NCBI RefSeq assembly: GCF_001545155.1
Contig: NZ_CP014226.1
Coordinates: 3,715,481 to 3,779,480 of the forward strand
Length of the DNA: 64,000 bases
Reading direction: 5' to 3'
Source of the DNA: Halomonas chromatireducens
GTDB taxonomy: Bacteria > Pseudomonadota > Gammaproteobacteria > Pseudomonadales > Halomonadaceae
The translations under genes and the position numbers were made by a program. Shown here piece after piece: positions 10,036-21,758 of this stretch. The notes under the pieces are model-generated. The model saw nothing but the letters and a program-made list of their open reading frames with translations. It did not search any database and was not told the origin of the DNA. Position 1 is the stretch's first letter. Each line of letters opens with the position of its first letter.

Positions 10036-10884
10036 GTGTCGAAAGAGATGTCCCGGCTAGCCGACGCGAAGACACCGCCGCTCGATGGCGGTCATCTGAA
10101 ACTCCTCACCTTCAACATGCAGGTGGGGATTCAGACGTCGGCTTATCATCACTACCTGACACGCAGCTGGCAGCATCTGCTGCCGCACCCCAAGCGCATG
10201 AACCGTCTCAGCATGGTCAGCGAGGTGCTGGGACGCTTCGACATCGTGGGGCTGCAGGAAGTCGACGGGGGAAGCTTTCGCTCCAGCCATGTCAATCAGG
10301 TCGAGTACCTGGCCACCCATGGCGGCTTTCCCCACCACTACCAACAGCTGAACCGCAACCTGGGGCGCTTCGCCCAGCATAGCAACGGGCTGCTGTCACG
10401 CCTCGCTCCCACGCAGATCGAAGAGCATCGCCTGCCCGGCACGCTGCCCGGCCGGGGCGCCATCCATGCCCGCTACGGGGATGGGCCGGATGCGCTTCAC
10501 CTGTTCGTCGCCCACCTGGCCCTGAGCCATCGCGGCCGGGTTCGCCAGCTCGACTACCTCAGCGAGATCATCCAGCCGCTGCGCCATGTGGTGGTGATGG
10601 GCGATCTCAATTGCACCCCGGACCAGTTGCACAGCCACTCACGCTTCTGCGCTTCGCTGCCACTGCATCCCGTGCGTCCGCTGCTCAGCTACCCTTCCTG
10701 GCAGCCCCGCCGCGCCCTGGACCACATCCTGATCTCCGATTCGCTTGAGGCTCGCGACGTCCGCGTACTCGATCATCTCTTTTCAGACCACCTGCCGATC
10801 GCCGTCGACCTGGCGCTCCCCGCAGCGTGCCGGGACATACTCGACGACCTGCTCAAGCACCATACCCGCTTCCATCCGGCCTGA
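10036..10884 (+). CDS. Endonuclease/exonuclease/phosphatase family protein
   Basis: 282 residues from a GTG at 10036, or 278 from the ATG at 10048. EEP-fold catalytic motifs are in order: FNMQVG, GLQEVDGG (metal-binding Glu), MGDLNCTPDQ and SDHLPIAVDL (catalytic His). No signal peptide or membrane segment is visible. It trails dsbA by 3 nt. The family covers nucleases, phosphodiesterases and sphingomyelinase-like enzymes, and nothing here decides the substrate. Confidence 0.85.
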   Translation: MSKEMSRLADAKTPPLDGGHLKLLTFNMQVGIQTSAYHHYLTRSWQHLLPHPKRMNRLSMVSEVLGRFDIVGLQEVDGGSFRSSHVNQVEYLATHGGFPHHYQQLNRNLGRFAQHSNGLLSRLAPTQIEEHRLPGTLPGRGAIHARYGDGPDALHLFVAHLALSHRGRVRQLDYLSEIIQPLRHVVVMGDLNCTPDQLHSHSRFCASLPLHPVRPLLSYPSWQPRRALDHILISDSLEARDVRVLDHLFSDHLPIAVDLALPAACRDILDDLLKHHTRFHPA

Positions 10885-10886
10885 AC

Positions 10887-10946
10887 TCATCCCCTGTCGT
10901 TGAGACGTGGGGATGACGCGTCACGCTGAATCGGCGATGATGCGTC
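10887..10946. promoter_or_regulatory. Palindromic region before the TRAP permease genes
   Basis: Three nested signals lie in the 92-bp gap. An 8-bp inverted repeat TCATCCCC/GGGGATGA spans 10887-10916. A 10-bp perfect palindrome TGACGCGTCA is at 10914-10923. The 11-mer GATGACGCGTC (10912) recurs with one change as GATGATGCGTC (10936), 24 bp apart. There is no T-run, so an operator for a dimeric regulator is more likely than a terminator. Confidence 0.4.
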
Positions 10947-10976
10947 CCCTATCCGTTTCGACAACGAGAGACCCCC

Positions 10977-11525
10977 ATGCCAACCGCGAACCGTGACCCG
11001 GTCCTGCTCGCATGGCTCGACGGCTTTACCGAGGTCGTGGGCCGCTTTATCGCCTGGCTGGTGATCATCATGATGCTGGTGCAATTCGCCATCGTGGTGA
11101 TGCGCTACGTCATCGGCATTCACAGCGTCGTGATGCAGGAGTCGGTCATGTACATGCATGCCATGGTATTCATGCTGGGTGCCGCCTGGACCCTGCGCCA
11201 CGATGGCCATGTGCGTGTCGACATCTTCTATCGCAAGCTGTCCGACCGTGGCCGCGCCTGGATCGACCTGCTGGGAACGCTGTTCCTGCTGTTCCCGGTG
11301 GTGCTTTTTATCGGCATTGGCAGTTATGGCTATGTCAGGAGCAGCTGGGCCATTCTCGAGCGCTCGCCTGACGCTGGTATACCCGGGGTCTACCTGCTCA
11401 AGTCGCTGATCCTGGTGATGATGGCCCTGCTGTTCATTCAGGGCGTTGCCCAGGTGATCCGTCAGGTGCTGATTCTGCGCGGCAAGGCGCCGGGCAATAC
11501 CCCCGACCACGGGGAGGTGCTCTGA
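10977..11525 (+). CDS. TRAP transporter small permease (DctQ type)
   Basis: 182 residues with four predicted membrane helices (about residues 20-45, 55-75, 95-120, 140-165), the DctQ layout. It includes the typical segment AWTLRHDGHVRVDIFY after helix two. It would form the membrane complex with the large permease encoded 1 nt downstream. No DctP-type binding protein gene lies on either side, so the ligand cannot be read from this locus. Confidence 0.88.
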   Translation: MPTANRDPVLLAWLDGFTEVVGRFIAWLVIIMMLVQFAIVVMRYVIGIHSVVMQESVMYMHAMVFMLGAAWTLRHDGHVRVDIFYRKLSDRGRAWIDLLGTLFLLFPVVLFIGIGSYGYVRSSWAILERSPDAGIPGVYLLKSLILVMMALLFIQGVAQVIRQVLILRGKAPGNTPDHGEVL

Positions 11526-11526
11526 C

Positions 11527-12939
11527 GTGGAATTCCTGCTCGATTTCATGCCGCTGATTCTCTTCTTTACCGTCTGCCTGGTGCTGATGCTGGGCTACCC
11601 GGTGGCGCTGGCACTGGCCGGCACCGCCCTGATGTTTGCCGGCCTCGGCATCCTGCTGCAGAACATGGGGGTGCCGGTTCACTTCGAGTCGCGCATGCTG
11701 GGCGCCATGCCCAACCGGCTCTACGGCATCATGACCAACAGCACCCTGCTGGCGGTGCCACTGTTCGTGTTGATGGGCGTGCTGCTGGAGAAGTCGCGAA
11801 TCGCCGAAACCCTGCTCGATGCCATGGCGCTTCTGTTCGGCACGCTGCGCGGGGGCCTGGGAATCTCGGTGATCCTGGTGGGCATGCTGATGGCCGCCTC
11901 CACCGGCATCGTTGGCGCCACCGTGGTGACCATGGGGCTGCTGTCGCTGCCCACCATGCTCAAGCGCGGCTATTCGCCCTCGCTTGCCACCGGCACCATC
12001 TGCGCCACCGGCACCCTGGGCCAGATCATTCCCCCCTCTATCGCCCTGGTGCTGCTGGGCGACGTGCTCTCCAACGCCTATCAGCGAGCCCAGCTGGCCA
12101 TGGGGGTGTGGAGCCCCAAGACGGTGTCGGTGGGCGACCTGTTCGTCGGCGCGCTGATCCCCGGCCTGCTGCTGGTGGTGGCCTATATCGTCTACCTGAC
12201 GGCGGTAGCCTGGCTGAAACCCGAAACCGCCCCCGCCGCCGACCGTCAGTCACTGATGGATGAGCTGGGCCATCGCGGCAGCGTCTGGCCGCTGCTGATC
12301 AAGGGCCTGATCCCCCCGGTGCTGCTGATCGTCGCGGTACTGGGGTCCATACTCGGCGGTTTCGCTACGCCAACCGAGGCCTCCGCGGTCGGCGCCATGG
12401 GCGCTTTCCTGCTGGCCCTGGTCAACCGTCGCCTCAACTTGCCGATGCTGCGCGAGGTGGTGCGCACCACCGCCCAGGTGACCAGCATGGTCTTCCTGAT
12501 CCTGATCGGGGCGGCGCTGTTCTCACTGGTCTTCCGCGCCTATGGCGGCGAAGAGCTGGTCACCGGACTGTTCGAGGCGATGCCCGGCGGCGTGGTGGGG
12601 GCGACCCTGATCGTGATGCTGGTGATCTTCCTGCTGGGCTTCATTCTCGACTTTATCGAGATCACCTTCGTGGTGGTGCCGATCGTCGGGCCGGTGCTGC
12701 TGATGATGGGCCTCGACCCGATCTGGCTCGGCATCATGATCGCGGTGAACTTGCAGACCTCGTTTTTGACGCCGCCGTTCGGCTTCGCCCTGTTCTACCT
12801 GCGCGGGGTCACGCCCCAGTCGGTGCCGACCTCGGCGATCTACCGGGGCGTGATCCCCTTCATCCTGATCCAGCTGGGCATGCTGGTGGCACTGGCCCTG
12901 TTCCCGGGGCTGGCCACCTGGCTGCCTTCGGTGCTGTAG
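11527..12939 (+). CDS. TRAP transporter large permease (DctM type)
   Basis: 470 residues, about twelve membrane helices, GTG start one base after the dctQ-like stop. DctM hallmarks include PLFVLMGVLLEKS, the conserved GATVVTMGLLSLP region and FATPTEASAVGAMGA. An additional loop around residues 190-205 (QLAMGVWSPKTVSVGDLF) is typical of the mannitol/chloroaromatic branch of this family. The product should be the Na+-coupled transport subunit. Its periplasmic binding protein must be encoded elsewhere. Confidence 0.9.
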   Translation: MEFLLDFMPLILFFTVCLVLMLGYPVALALAGTALMFAGLGILLQNMGVPVHFESRMLGAMPNRLYGIMTNSTLLAVPLFVLMGVLLEKSRIAETLLDAMALLFGTLRGGLGISVILVGMLMAASTGIVGATVVTMGLLSLPTMLKRGYSPSLATGTICATGTLGQIIPPSIALVLLGDVLSNAYQRAQLAMGVWSPKTVSVGDLFVGALIPGLLLVVAYIVYLTAVAWLKPETAPAADRQSLMDELGHRGSVWPLLIKGLIPPVLLIVAVLGSILGGFATPTEASAVGAMGAFLLALVNRRLNLPMLREVVRTTAQVTSMVFLILIGAALFSLVFRAYGGEELVTGLFEAMPGGVVGATLIVMLVIFLLGFILDFIEITFVVVPIVGPVLLMMGLDPIWLGIMIAVNLQTSFLTPPFGFALFYLRGVTPQSVPTSAIYRGVIPFILIQLGMLVALALFPGLATWLPSVL

Positions 12940-12968
12940 CGGCAAGGTTGCGGCAAACTGAACTGGGT

Positions 12969-13400
12969 TTACTGACAGAGCGGCGCCAACCAGGCCTGCG
13001 CCAGGTAAAGAACCACGGCATAGCGGGCTCCCTTGGCCAGGGTGATCAGCAGGATGGCCCGCCACCAGGGCAGCCGGAAGACGCCGGCCAGTACGGTGAG
13101 CGGGTCGCCGATCACCGGCGCCCAGGAGATCAGCAGGCTCCACTCACCAAAACGGTGATACCAGCGCTCGGCCCGGGCCAGCCCCCGGGGCGAGGCGGGA
13201 AACCAGCGCCGGTCCTGGAAACGGCGGGCATAGCGCCCCATCCAGACGTTGATCAGGCTGCCCAGGGTATTGCCGGAGGTGGCCACCAGCCACAGCATCA
13301 TCACTGGCTCGCCCAGGCACCAGAGCCGGGCCAGCCACACCTCGGAGCCACCCGGCAGCAGGGTGGCACTGACCAGCGCCACCACGAACAGACTCAGCAT
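12969..13400 (-). CDS. YqaA family (SNARE-associated/DedA-like) membrane protein
   Basis: 143 residues, four hydrophobic segments. It carries the SNARE-associated/DedA-related motifs [19 protein letters not shown] and [19 protein letters not shown]. YqaA proteins are short relatives of DedA, thought to be inner-membrane proteins involved in lipid or ion homeostasis; the function is not established. It is convergent with the TRAP large permease and divergent from thiD, with 45 bp to that start. Confidence 0.82.
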   Translation of the reverse strand: MLSLFVVALVSATLLPGGSEVWLARLWCLGEPVMMLWLVATSGNTLGSLINVWMGRYARRFQDRRWFPASPRGLARAERWYHRFGEWSLLISWAPVIGDPLTVLAGVFRLPWWRAILLITLAKGARYAVVLYLAQAWLAPLCQ

Positions 13401-13445
13401 GTCGACCCCTGGCTACCCTTGACCCGCTTGCGAGACAATGACGTC

Positions 13446-14258
13446 ATGACCTCGAATCGCTCCATTCCCAATGTGTTGACCATCGCCGGCTCCGATCCCA
13501 GCGGCGGCGCCGGGATCCAGGCCGACCTCAAGACCTTCTCCGCGCTGGGCGCCTATGGTACCAGCGTCGTCACCGCCCTGACCGCTCAGAACACTCGCGG
13601 CGTCCGCGGCGTGCACCCGGTGCCCGAGGATTTCATCCGCCTGCAGCTCGACACGCTGCTCGACGATGTGGCCATCGATGCGGTCAAGATCGGCATGGTC
13701 GCCTCCCGCGAGGTGGCCGAAACCATCCGAGATGCGCTCGAAGCCAGGCGTCCCCGCTGGATCGTGCTCGATCCGGTGATGGTCGCCAAGAGCGGCGATG
13801 TCCTGGTCGAGGACGTGGGCATCGCCGCCGTACGCGAGGTGCTGGTACCGCTGGCCGACCTGATGACGCCCAACCTGCCGGAAGCCGCAGTGCTGTTGGG
13901 CTGCGACACCCCCCTGGCTCGCGCCGACATGGAAGCCATGGCTCCTCAGCTTGAGGCTCTGGGTTCCGGGGCCGTCCTGCTCAAGGGGGGCCACCTGCAG
14001 GGCGAGAGCTGCCCCGACCTGCTGATAACCCCTGGCGAACGCCGGTGGCTGGAGGGAACCCGCATCGCGACCTCGAACCTGCACGGCACCGGCTGTTCGC
14101 TGTCGTCGGCCATCGCGGCCCGCCTGGCCCTGGGCGATCCGCTGTCCCAGGCCGTGGCCAGTGCCAAGCAGTGGCTGGAAACGGCGCTGACCGAGAGCAC
14201 GCGGCTTGATGTGGGTCATGGACACGGCCCGGTGCATCACTTTCACCGCTGGTGGTAG
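13446..14258 (+). CDS. thiD: Hydroxymethylpyrimidine/phosphomethylpyrimidine kinase
   Basis: Phosphorylates HMP and HMP-P for thiamine synthesis. 270 residues. It has the ribokinase-fold N-terminus [20 protein letters not shown] and the C-terminal anion-hole loop [12 protein letters not shown]. The start ATG at 13446 follows a short out-of-frame ATG at 13438. It is separate from the thiSG genes at 31-32 kb, so thiamine genes are split over the chromosome. Confidence 0.95.
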   Translation: MTSNRSIPNVLTIAGSDPSGGAGIQADLKTFSALGAYGTSVVTALTAQNTRGVRGVHPVPEDFIRLQLDTLLDDVAIDAVKIGMVASREVAETIRDALEARRPRWIVLDPVMVAKSGDVLVEDVGIAAVREVLVPLADLMTPNLPEAAVLLGCDTPLARADMEAMAPQLEALGSGAVLLKGGHLQGESCPDLLITPGERRWLEGTRIATSNLHGTGCSLSSAIAARLALGDPLSQAVASAKQWLETALTESTRLDVGHGHGPVHHFHRWW

Positions 14259-14340
14259 CAAACCCGCCTTGCGCGCGTGCCGGCTCCCACCCATGCTGAA
14301 GTCTGTCCCCGTCAGGCCCACCTTCACGGAGAGCGACATC

Positions 14341-15186
14341 ATGACCCAGACGCTGCTGTTTGCCTGCGACCTCTCGGAAGAGAACCGCGCCGCCTACGCA
14401 CGAGCCATTCGTCTGGCCCATGAAGGTGGCGCACGCCTCGATGTGATTCATGTGCTGGACCCCTACCTGCCACGCCGGGTTCTTCACGACCTGGAGGAAG
14501 CGGTGGTGGCCGACATGCAGGCCATGCTGACGGATATCCGCGAGGACTACGCCCTGCCCGAACCACGCACCCTGCTGCAGACGGTGGCCGGGGCCACCTA
14601 TGCCGAGATCATCCGCGAAGCCCATGACCGTGAAGTGGACATGATCGTACTCGGTGCCCACCGCAAGCGCGGCCAGCCCGACCTGGTCGCCGGCACCACC
14701 CTGGCAAGAGTGCTGCGCAGCGCCCCCTGCCCGGTGCTCTCGGTCAGCCAGCCTGCCAACCGCGACTGGCAGGATATCCTCGTCCCGGTGGACTTCTCCC
14801 TGGGCAGCCGCCATGTCCTGCGCGAAACACTCAAGCGCTTTCCGGAGGCGCGCCTGACGCTGCTCCACGCCTGGGACATCCCCGGCGAGCGGGAGCTGGG
14901 CTCCGACAAGGAGTATGCCCGCTGGCGCGACCGGGAGGTGGAGCGCCTGCGCTACCAGCTGGAACGTGAAACCGAAGAGCTGATGAGAGAGCTCGACAGC
15001 GTACCGGACCTGGAGCTGGTGCTGGAGCAGGGTGATCCCCTGGAGGTGCTGCTGACCCGGCTGCGCCGCCAGCCGCCGGACCTGCTGGCGCTGGGCAGCC
15101 GTGGCCAGCTCGGCCGCCATAGTCATATCACCGAGGCGCTGCTCTCGGAGCCGCATTGCGACATCATGTTGTGCCGCGCCTGGTAG
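14341..15186 (+). CDS. Tandem universal stress protein (UspE-like)
   Basis: 281 residues containing two Usp domains (about 1-140 and 145-281). Each ends with a strand-loop typical of Usp: MIVLGAHRKR...PCPVLSV in the first and LLALGSRGQLGRHSH...CDIMLCRA in the second. The start at 14341 has GGAGA about 12 nt upstream. Tandem Usp proteins are cytoplasmic stress factors. It is not the teaD-type single-domain protein found at 21.8 kb. Confidence 0.85.
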   Translation: MTQTLLFACDLSEENRAAYARAIRLAHEGGARLDVIHVLDPYLPRRVLHDLEEAVVADMQAMLTDIREDYALPEPRTLLQTVAGATYAEIIREAHDREVDMIVLGAHRKRGQPDLVAGTTLARVLRSAPCPVLSVSQPANRDWQDILVPVDFSLGSRHVLRETLKRFPEARLTLLHAWDIPGERELGSDKEYARWRDREVERLRYQLERETEELMRELDSVPDLELVLEQGDPLEVLLTRLRRQPPDLLALGSRGQLGRHSHITEALLSEPHCDIMLCRAW

Positions 15187-15240
15187 ACAGGGTGCGTGAT
15201 ACCCTTCCGGCTGATCCACAGCCAGAGGGAAGCTTGCCGG

Positions 15241-15678
15241 ATGAAAGCCCTGATACAGCGCGTACGGCGCGCCAGCGTAGTGGTCGACCAGCGGACCGTG
15301 GGGGCCATCGATCGTGGCCTGCTGGCCCTGGTCGGCGTGGAGAAGGGGGACGACGAGGCCGCCGCCGACAAGCTGTTGCACAAGCTGCTGCATTACCGGG
15401 TCTTCGCCGACGAAGCCGACAAGATGAACCTCGACCTGCAGCAGGTCGACGGCGGGCTACTGCTGGTCTCCCAGTTCACCCTGGCCGCCGATACCCGCAA
15501 GGGGCTGCGCCCCAGCTTCTCCAGCGCCGCGCCGCCGGCCGAGGGCGAGCGGCTGTTCCACTACCTGCTCGACCGCGCCCGGGCGGCCTGGCCGAAGGTC
15601 GCCTGCGGCGAGTTCGCCGCCAACATGCAGGTGGAGCTGGTCAATGACGGGCCGGTGACGTTTCTGCTGGAGAGCTGA
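15241..15678 (+). CDS. dtd: D-aminoacyl-tRNA deacylase
   Basis: Hydrolyses D-amino acids mischarged on tRNA. 145 residues. It has the two active-site signatures [12 protein letters not shown] (about residues 79-90) and [11 protein letters not shown] at the C-terminus, including the Gly-cisPro pair that gates chirality. Length and both motifs are standard. A GC-rich hairpin at 15683-15704 follows without a T-run. Confidence 0.95.
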   Translation: MKALIQRVRRASVVVDQRTVGAIDRGLLALVGVEKGDDEAAADKLLHKLLHYRVFADEADKMNLDLQQVDGGLLLVSQFTLAADTRKGLRPSFSSAAPPAEGERLFHYLLDRARAAWPKVACGEFAANMQVELVNDGPVTFLLES

Positions 15679-15727
15679 AGCAGCGCCGCCGAAACGAGCG
15701 GCGCCGGGGGCAGGCCGAAGAGGAGGT

Positions 15728-15749
15728 CATTTGCCATGGATGGCAAATG
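15728..15749. repeat. 22-bp palindrome downstream of dtd
   Basis: CATTTGCCAT-gg-ATGGCAAATG, ten perfect base pairs, preceded by AGGAGGT. It contains an ATG opening a 23-codon frame that is probably not a gene. It is the only such element in the 197-bp dtd/yheS gap, where both genes converge. It could be a transcription barrier or a copy of a genome-wide short repeat; only one copy is visible here. Confidence 0.5.
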
Positions 15750-15875
15750 TAGCGCCCAGGGATGGGTTCACAGCGCCTCATCGACGGTCCGGCGCCCCGG
15801 GGCCTGACGCCGGATCAGCCGCGGGCCACACAGACATGGCTCGCTCTGCTGACGGTCGGTGACATAGCCGGTCAG

Positions 15876-17840
<1,965 letters not shown>

Positions 17841-18013
17841 GCAGACTCCAATTAGGGAAACACTGCACAAATGACTGTGCGAGTGAATCGCTTCGTTGCG
17901 CTTCATCTCGCTCGTCGATTTGTTCAGCATTTCCTTAGTAGATAACGATGCTGCCGCCCGCCGGCGGCAATACCCAATAGAAGACAGTAACGGTAAATGG
18001 CGACAGCCTGATC

Positions 18014-18538
18014 ATGAGTGTCGATTCTACCCGATTGGAGAGGGCTCTGCGGAGCCGGTTGGCGGCGGATCCGCTATGGGACTTCGCCCTGGCACTCTAT
18101 ACGCGTCCCGGCGTGGAGACCGCCTGCCTGGCACTGCAGGATGAAGCCGGCGTGGACGTCTGCGAGCTGCTGTGGCACTGCTGGCTCCACCACCATGGCC
18201 TGACATTGGAAGCGGAGCCTGATGAACTAGCGGCGATCCGACGGTGGCAGCGGGAGGTCACGTCGGTGCTGCGCGCCCTGCGCCGGCAACTGAAAGGCGA
18301 GGCCGAAAAAAGCCCCGGCGTGGCCGAAGTGCGACAGCAGGTGCAACGCGCCGAGCTTGCCGCTGAGCAGGAAACTCTGGCTCGCATGCAGGCACTGGCC
18401 GAGCGCGGCGAAGGTCTCGTTTGCCAACCGACTTGTCGCTCGAAACTGGCATTTTCTCTGGCATCGCGCTGGCAATTGCAGAAAAAAGCACAACTTTTAG
18501 CGCTTCAAACCATCGAAAGCCAGCTTGACCCCCCCTAA
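18014..18538 (+). CDS. TIGR02444 family protein
   Basis: 174 residues, no signal or membrane segment. The N-terminus (LWDFALALYTRPGVETACLALQDEAGVDVCELLWHCW) is the TIGR02444 block. A charged, probably helical C-terminal half follows. Members commonly lie divergent from yheS, as here (173-bp gap), but have no known function. The C-terminal ~40 residues are not recognisable. Confidence 0.75.
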   Translation: MSVDSTRLERALRSRLAADPLWDFALALYTRPGVETACLALQDEAGVDVCELLWHCWLHHHGLTLEAEPDELAAIRRWQREVTSVLRALRRQLKGEAEKSPGVAEVRQQVQRAELAAEQETLARMQALAERGEGLVCQPTCRSKLAFSLASRWQLQKKAQLLALQTIESQLDPP

Positions 18539-18640
18539 GTGCCACGCTAGCCTGAAAAAAGCTATGCAGTCCATGAGGCTGCGCGATGCCTGGAGATGTG
18601 ATCGAGTTTCACAGGCCCAACCTGCGAGGAGAACACAATA

Positions 18641-19660
18641 ATGAAGGCAACCAAGCTGTTGACCACTGCCAGTATCGGCGCGCTGCTGTTCGGCATGTCG
18701 GCCGCGGCACAATCCGCCAACTGGCGCTATGCGCATGAGGAATTCGAGGGTGATGTGCAGGACGTATTCGCCGTCGCCTTCAAGGAATATATCGAGGAGA
18801 ATTCCGATAACACCGTTCAGATCTACCGCTTTGGCGAACTGGGCGAGTCCGATGACATCATGGAGCAGACACAGGCCGGGATCCTGCAGTTCGTCAACCA
18901 GTCCCCCGGCTTCACCGGCTCGCTGATTCCCGAAGCGCAGATCTTCTTCATTCCCTACCTGCTGCCCACCGATGAAGAGTCGGTCATCGAGTTCTTCAAC
19001 ACCAGCGAGGCCATCAACGAGATGTTCCCGGAGCTCTATGCAGAGCAGGGCCTCGAGCTTCTCAAGATGTACCCGGAAGGCGAGATGGTCGTCACCCTGG
19101 ATGAACCCTTCACCAGCCCGGACGATCTGCGCGGCAAGAACATCCGCACCATGACCAACCCGCTGCTCTCCGAGACCTACCGCGCCTTCGGCGCCACCCC
19201 GACCCCGCTGCCCTGGGGCGAAGTGTACGGCGGCCTGCAGACCGGCATCATCCAGGGGCAGGAAAACCCGATCTTCTGGATCGAGTCCGGCGGTCTCTAC
19301 GAGGTGTCGCCGCATCTGGTGTTCACCGGCCATGGCTGGTTCACCACCGCCATGATGGCCAACCAGGACTTCTTCGACGGTCTCTCCGAAGAGGAACAGC
19401 AGCTGGTCCGTGACGCCACCGAAGCGGCCTATGAGCACATCATCGACCACATCTCCGGGCTCGCCGATGAATCCCTGGAAAAGATCCAGGAGGCATCCGA
19501 CGAAGTTACCGTAACCCGCCTCGACGAAGACCAGATCCAGGCCTTCCGCGAGCGTGCCCCGCAGGTCGAGGAGCGCTTCATCGAAATGACCGGTGAGCGC
19601 GGCCAGGAGCTGCTCGAGCAGTTCAAGGCCGACCTGGAAGCCGTAACCGGCGAGGAGTAA
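18641..19660 (+). CDS. teaA: Ectoine/hydroxyectoine TRAP binding protein TeaA
   Basis: 339 residues, signal peptide of about 25 residues, then NWRYAHEEFEGDVQDVFA and RFGELGESDDIMEQTQ, almost the Halomonas elongata TeaA sequence. The glutamate in HEEFEGD corresponds to the ectoine ligand of that protein, and MTNPLLSETYRAFGA and WGEVYGGLQTGII supply the Arg/Trp pocket. It recovers leaked ectoine at high salinity. It is first in teaABCD and separated from teaB by 177 bp containing a strong hairpin. Confidence 0.95.
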   Translation: MKATKLLTTASIGALLFGMSAAAQSANWRYAHEEFEGDVQDVFAVAFKEYIEENSDNTVQIYRFGELGESDDIMEQTQAGILQFVNQSPGFTGSLIPEAQIFFIPYLLPTDEESVIEFFNTSEAINEMFPELYAEQGLELLKMYPEGEMVVTLDEPFTSPDDLRGKNIRTMTNPLLSETYRAFGATPTPLPWGEVYGGLQTGIIQGQENPIFWIESGGLYEVSPHLVFTGHGWFTTAMMANQDFFDGLSEEEQQLVRDATEAAYEHIIDHISGLADESLEKIQEASDEVTVTRLDEDQIQAFRERAPQVEERFIEMTGERGQELLEQFKADLEAVTGEE

Positions 19661-19684
19661 GCCTCAAGGGCGACTCATCGTGCG

Positions 19685-19718
19685 AGGGGGTAGCCCGCCG
19701 GCTACCCCCTTATTGTTT
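19685..19718 (+). terminator. Intrinsic terminator between teaA and teaB
   Basis: Ten-base-pair perfect stem GGGGGTAGCC/GGCTACCCCC with a CGCC loop (19686-19709), flanked by an A-T pair and followed by TTATTGTTT. It lies 25 nt after teaA. It should stop most transcripts there and let some through to teaB, or teaBCD may have its own promoter in the remaining ~120 bp. Confidence 0.85.
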
Positions 19719-19837
19719 CCGTCCCGGCCAATCAGCGTTGACGCCCCGCGGGACGGAGCCGTACCGCGCTGCTTACCCTTGAGGGTGGATATGGCATTTC
19801 ACTCCCTTCGCAGGGAAAGACTCAGGAGTCCGGTCGC

Positions 19838-20416
19838 ATGACAGAAGAAGAATCCGAGAAGAACTATCGCTCGACGCTCCCCGGCCCCCTGGGCGTCGTC
19901 GACACCTGGATCAGCAAGGCTGAGTCAACGATCCTGGCCGTGGGGGTGATTTTGATGGCCATCAACACGGTGGCCAACGTGCTCAGTCGTTTCCTGCTCG
20001 GCGAGAGCCTGCACTTCGCCGAAGAGGTGAACCGCATCCTGATCGTGATGATCACCTTCGCCGGGCTCGGCTATGCCGCCCGTCACGGTCGTCATATCCG
20101 CATGTCCGCCTTCTATGATGCCCTGCCCACCGGTGGCCGGCGCTGGCTGATGATCTTCATCTGTCTGTTCACCTCTCTGGTGATGTTCGTGCTCTGCTAC
20201 TACTCCATCGGCTATATCAGCACGCTGTATGGCCGTGGACGGGTCCTCCCCTCTCTGAGTATTCCGGTTTGGATCATCTACCTCTGGGTCCCGGTCGGGT
20301 TCACCATCACCGGCATCCAGTACCTGCTCACCGCCATCAAGAACCTCACCTCCCGTGATGTCTATCTGTCGACCCATGTGGTCGATGGCTACAAGGACAC
20401 GGAAACCGAAGTCTGA
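19838..20416 (+). CDS. teaB: Ectoine TRAP transporter small permease TeaB
   Basis: 192 residues, DctQ-type with four membrane helices after a ~35-residue hydrophilic N-terminus. VLSRFLLGESLHFAEEVNRILIVMITFAGLGYAARHG shows the conserved DctQ region. Located between teaA and teaC, 26 nt before the latter. Upstream the leader holds the teaA terminator. Confidence 0.93.
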   Translation: MTEEESEKNYRSTLPGPLGVVDTWISKAESTILAVGVILMAINTVANVLSRFLLGESLHFAEEVNRILIVMITFAGLGYAARHGRHIRMSAFYDALPTGGRRWLMIFICLFTSLVMFVLCYYSIGYISTLYGRGRVLPSLSIPVWIIYLWVPVGFTITGIQYLLTAIKNLTSRDVYLSTHVVDGYKDTETEV

Positions 20417-20442
20417 GCTGAGCACGAGAGGATTACACCACC

Positions 20443-21726
20443 ATGACAACCATAATCGTTTCCCTCATGATCGTGTTGCTGCTGCTCGGCTTCCCGATGA
20501 TGATTCCTCTGGTCACGGCGGCTTTTGTCGGCTTTTACATGACCTTTGGCGGCACCGGACAGATGGAGACCCTCATCCAGCAGATGATGGGGGGCATACG
20601 GCCCACGGCGCTGATCGCCGTGCCCATGTTCATTCTCGCCGCCGACATCATGACCCGCGGCCAGTCCGCCGGGCGGCTCATCGACATGGTCATGAGTTTC
20701 GTCGGCCACGTGAAGGGCGGCCTTGCCGTCAGCACCGCTGCCTCCTGCACCCTGTTCGGTGCCGTTTCCGGCTCCACCCAGGCCACCGTGGTGGCGGTCG
20801 GTTCGCCGCTGCGCCCGCGCATGCTCAAGGCCGGGTACAAGGATCCCTTCACCCTGGCGCTGATCATCAACTCCAGCGATATCGCCTTCCTGATCCCCCC
20901 CAGCATCGGCATGATCATCTACGGGGTCATTTCCGGCACCTCCATCGGCGAACTGTTCATTGCCGGTATCGGCCCGGGCCTGCTGATCCTGCTCCTGTTC
21001 TCGATCTACTGCGTGTTCTACGCGATCTACCACAAGGTGCCCACCGAGCCCAAGTCGAGCTGGAAGGAGCGCACGCTTGCTGTGCGTAACGCACTATGGC
21101 CGCTGGGTTTCCCCGTGCTGATCATTGGCGGCATCTATGGTGGTATCTTCAGCCCGACCGAAGCGGCTGCCGCCTGCGTGCTCTATGCGGTACTGCTGGA
21201 GTTCGTGATCTTCCGCTCGCTGAAAATGCCGGATATCTACACCATCGCCAAGTCCACCGGCCTTATCACCGCCGTGGTGTTCATCCTGGTGGCCGTGGGT
21301 AACGGCTTCTCATGGATCATCTCCTTCGCCCAGATCCCGCAGACCCTGCTCGCCGCCTTCGGCATCAACGAGGCAGGCCCGGTTGGTGTACTGATCGCGA
21401 TCTCCATTGCCTTCTTTGTCGCCTGCATGTTCGTCGATCCCATCGTGGTCATCCTGGTACTGACGCCTATCTTTGCACCGGCCATCGCCGCTTCGGGCCT
21501 GGACCCCGTGCATGTAGGTGTATTGATCACCCTGCAGGTGGCGATAGGCTCGGCGACACCACCCTTCGGCTGTGACATCTTTACGGCCATCGCCATCTTC
21601 AAGCGACCCTACTGGGAGGTGATCCGCGGCACGCCACCCTTTGTCTTCATGCTGGTCCTCTCGGCGGCCCTGATCATCATGTTCCCGCAGATCGCGCTGT
21701 TCCTGCGTGACCTGGCCTTCCGTTGA
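20443..21726 (+). CDS. teaC: Ectoine TRAP transporter large permease TeaC
   Basis: 427 residues, about twelve helices, DctM signatures including [30 protein letters not shown] and [11 protein letters not shown]. It forms the Na+-driven channel with TeaB and receives ectoine from TeaA. The gene order A-B-C-D and the close similarity to the H. elongata system make the substrate call firm by homology, though transport was not shown here. Confidence 0.94.
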   Translation: MTTIIVSLMIVLLLLGFPMMIPLVTAAFVGFYMTFGGTGQMETLIQQMMGGIRPTALIAVPMFILAADIMTRGQSAGRLIDMVMSFVGHVKGGLAVSTAASCTLFGAVSGSTQATVVAVGSPLRPRMLKAGYKDPFTLALIINSSDIAFLIPPSIGMIIYGVISGTSIGELFIAGIGPGLLILLLFSIYCVFYAIYHKVPTEPKSSWKERTLAVRNALWPLGFPVLIIGGIYGGIFSPTEAAAACVLYAVLLEFVIFRSLKMPDIYTIAKSTGLITAVVFILVAVGNGFSWIISFAQIPQTLLAAFGINEAGPVGVLIAISIAFFVACMFVDPIVVILVLTPIFAPAIAASGLDPVHVGVLITLQVAIGSATPPFGCDIFTAIAIFKRPYWEVIRGTPPFVFMLVLSAALIIMFPQIALFLRDLAFR

Positions 21727-21758
21727 TCGGTGAGCACGACCTGCTTAAGGAGATGGTG

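Noticed and set aside
13981..15393. 470-codon minus frame across thiD, usp and dtd
   Set aside because: Spans three confident plus-strand genes and has no recognisable domain.
15736..15807. 23-codon peptide gene after AGGAGGT
   Set aside because: The frame is formed by the palindrome itself and its translation has no signal or known family.
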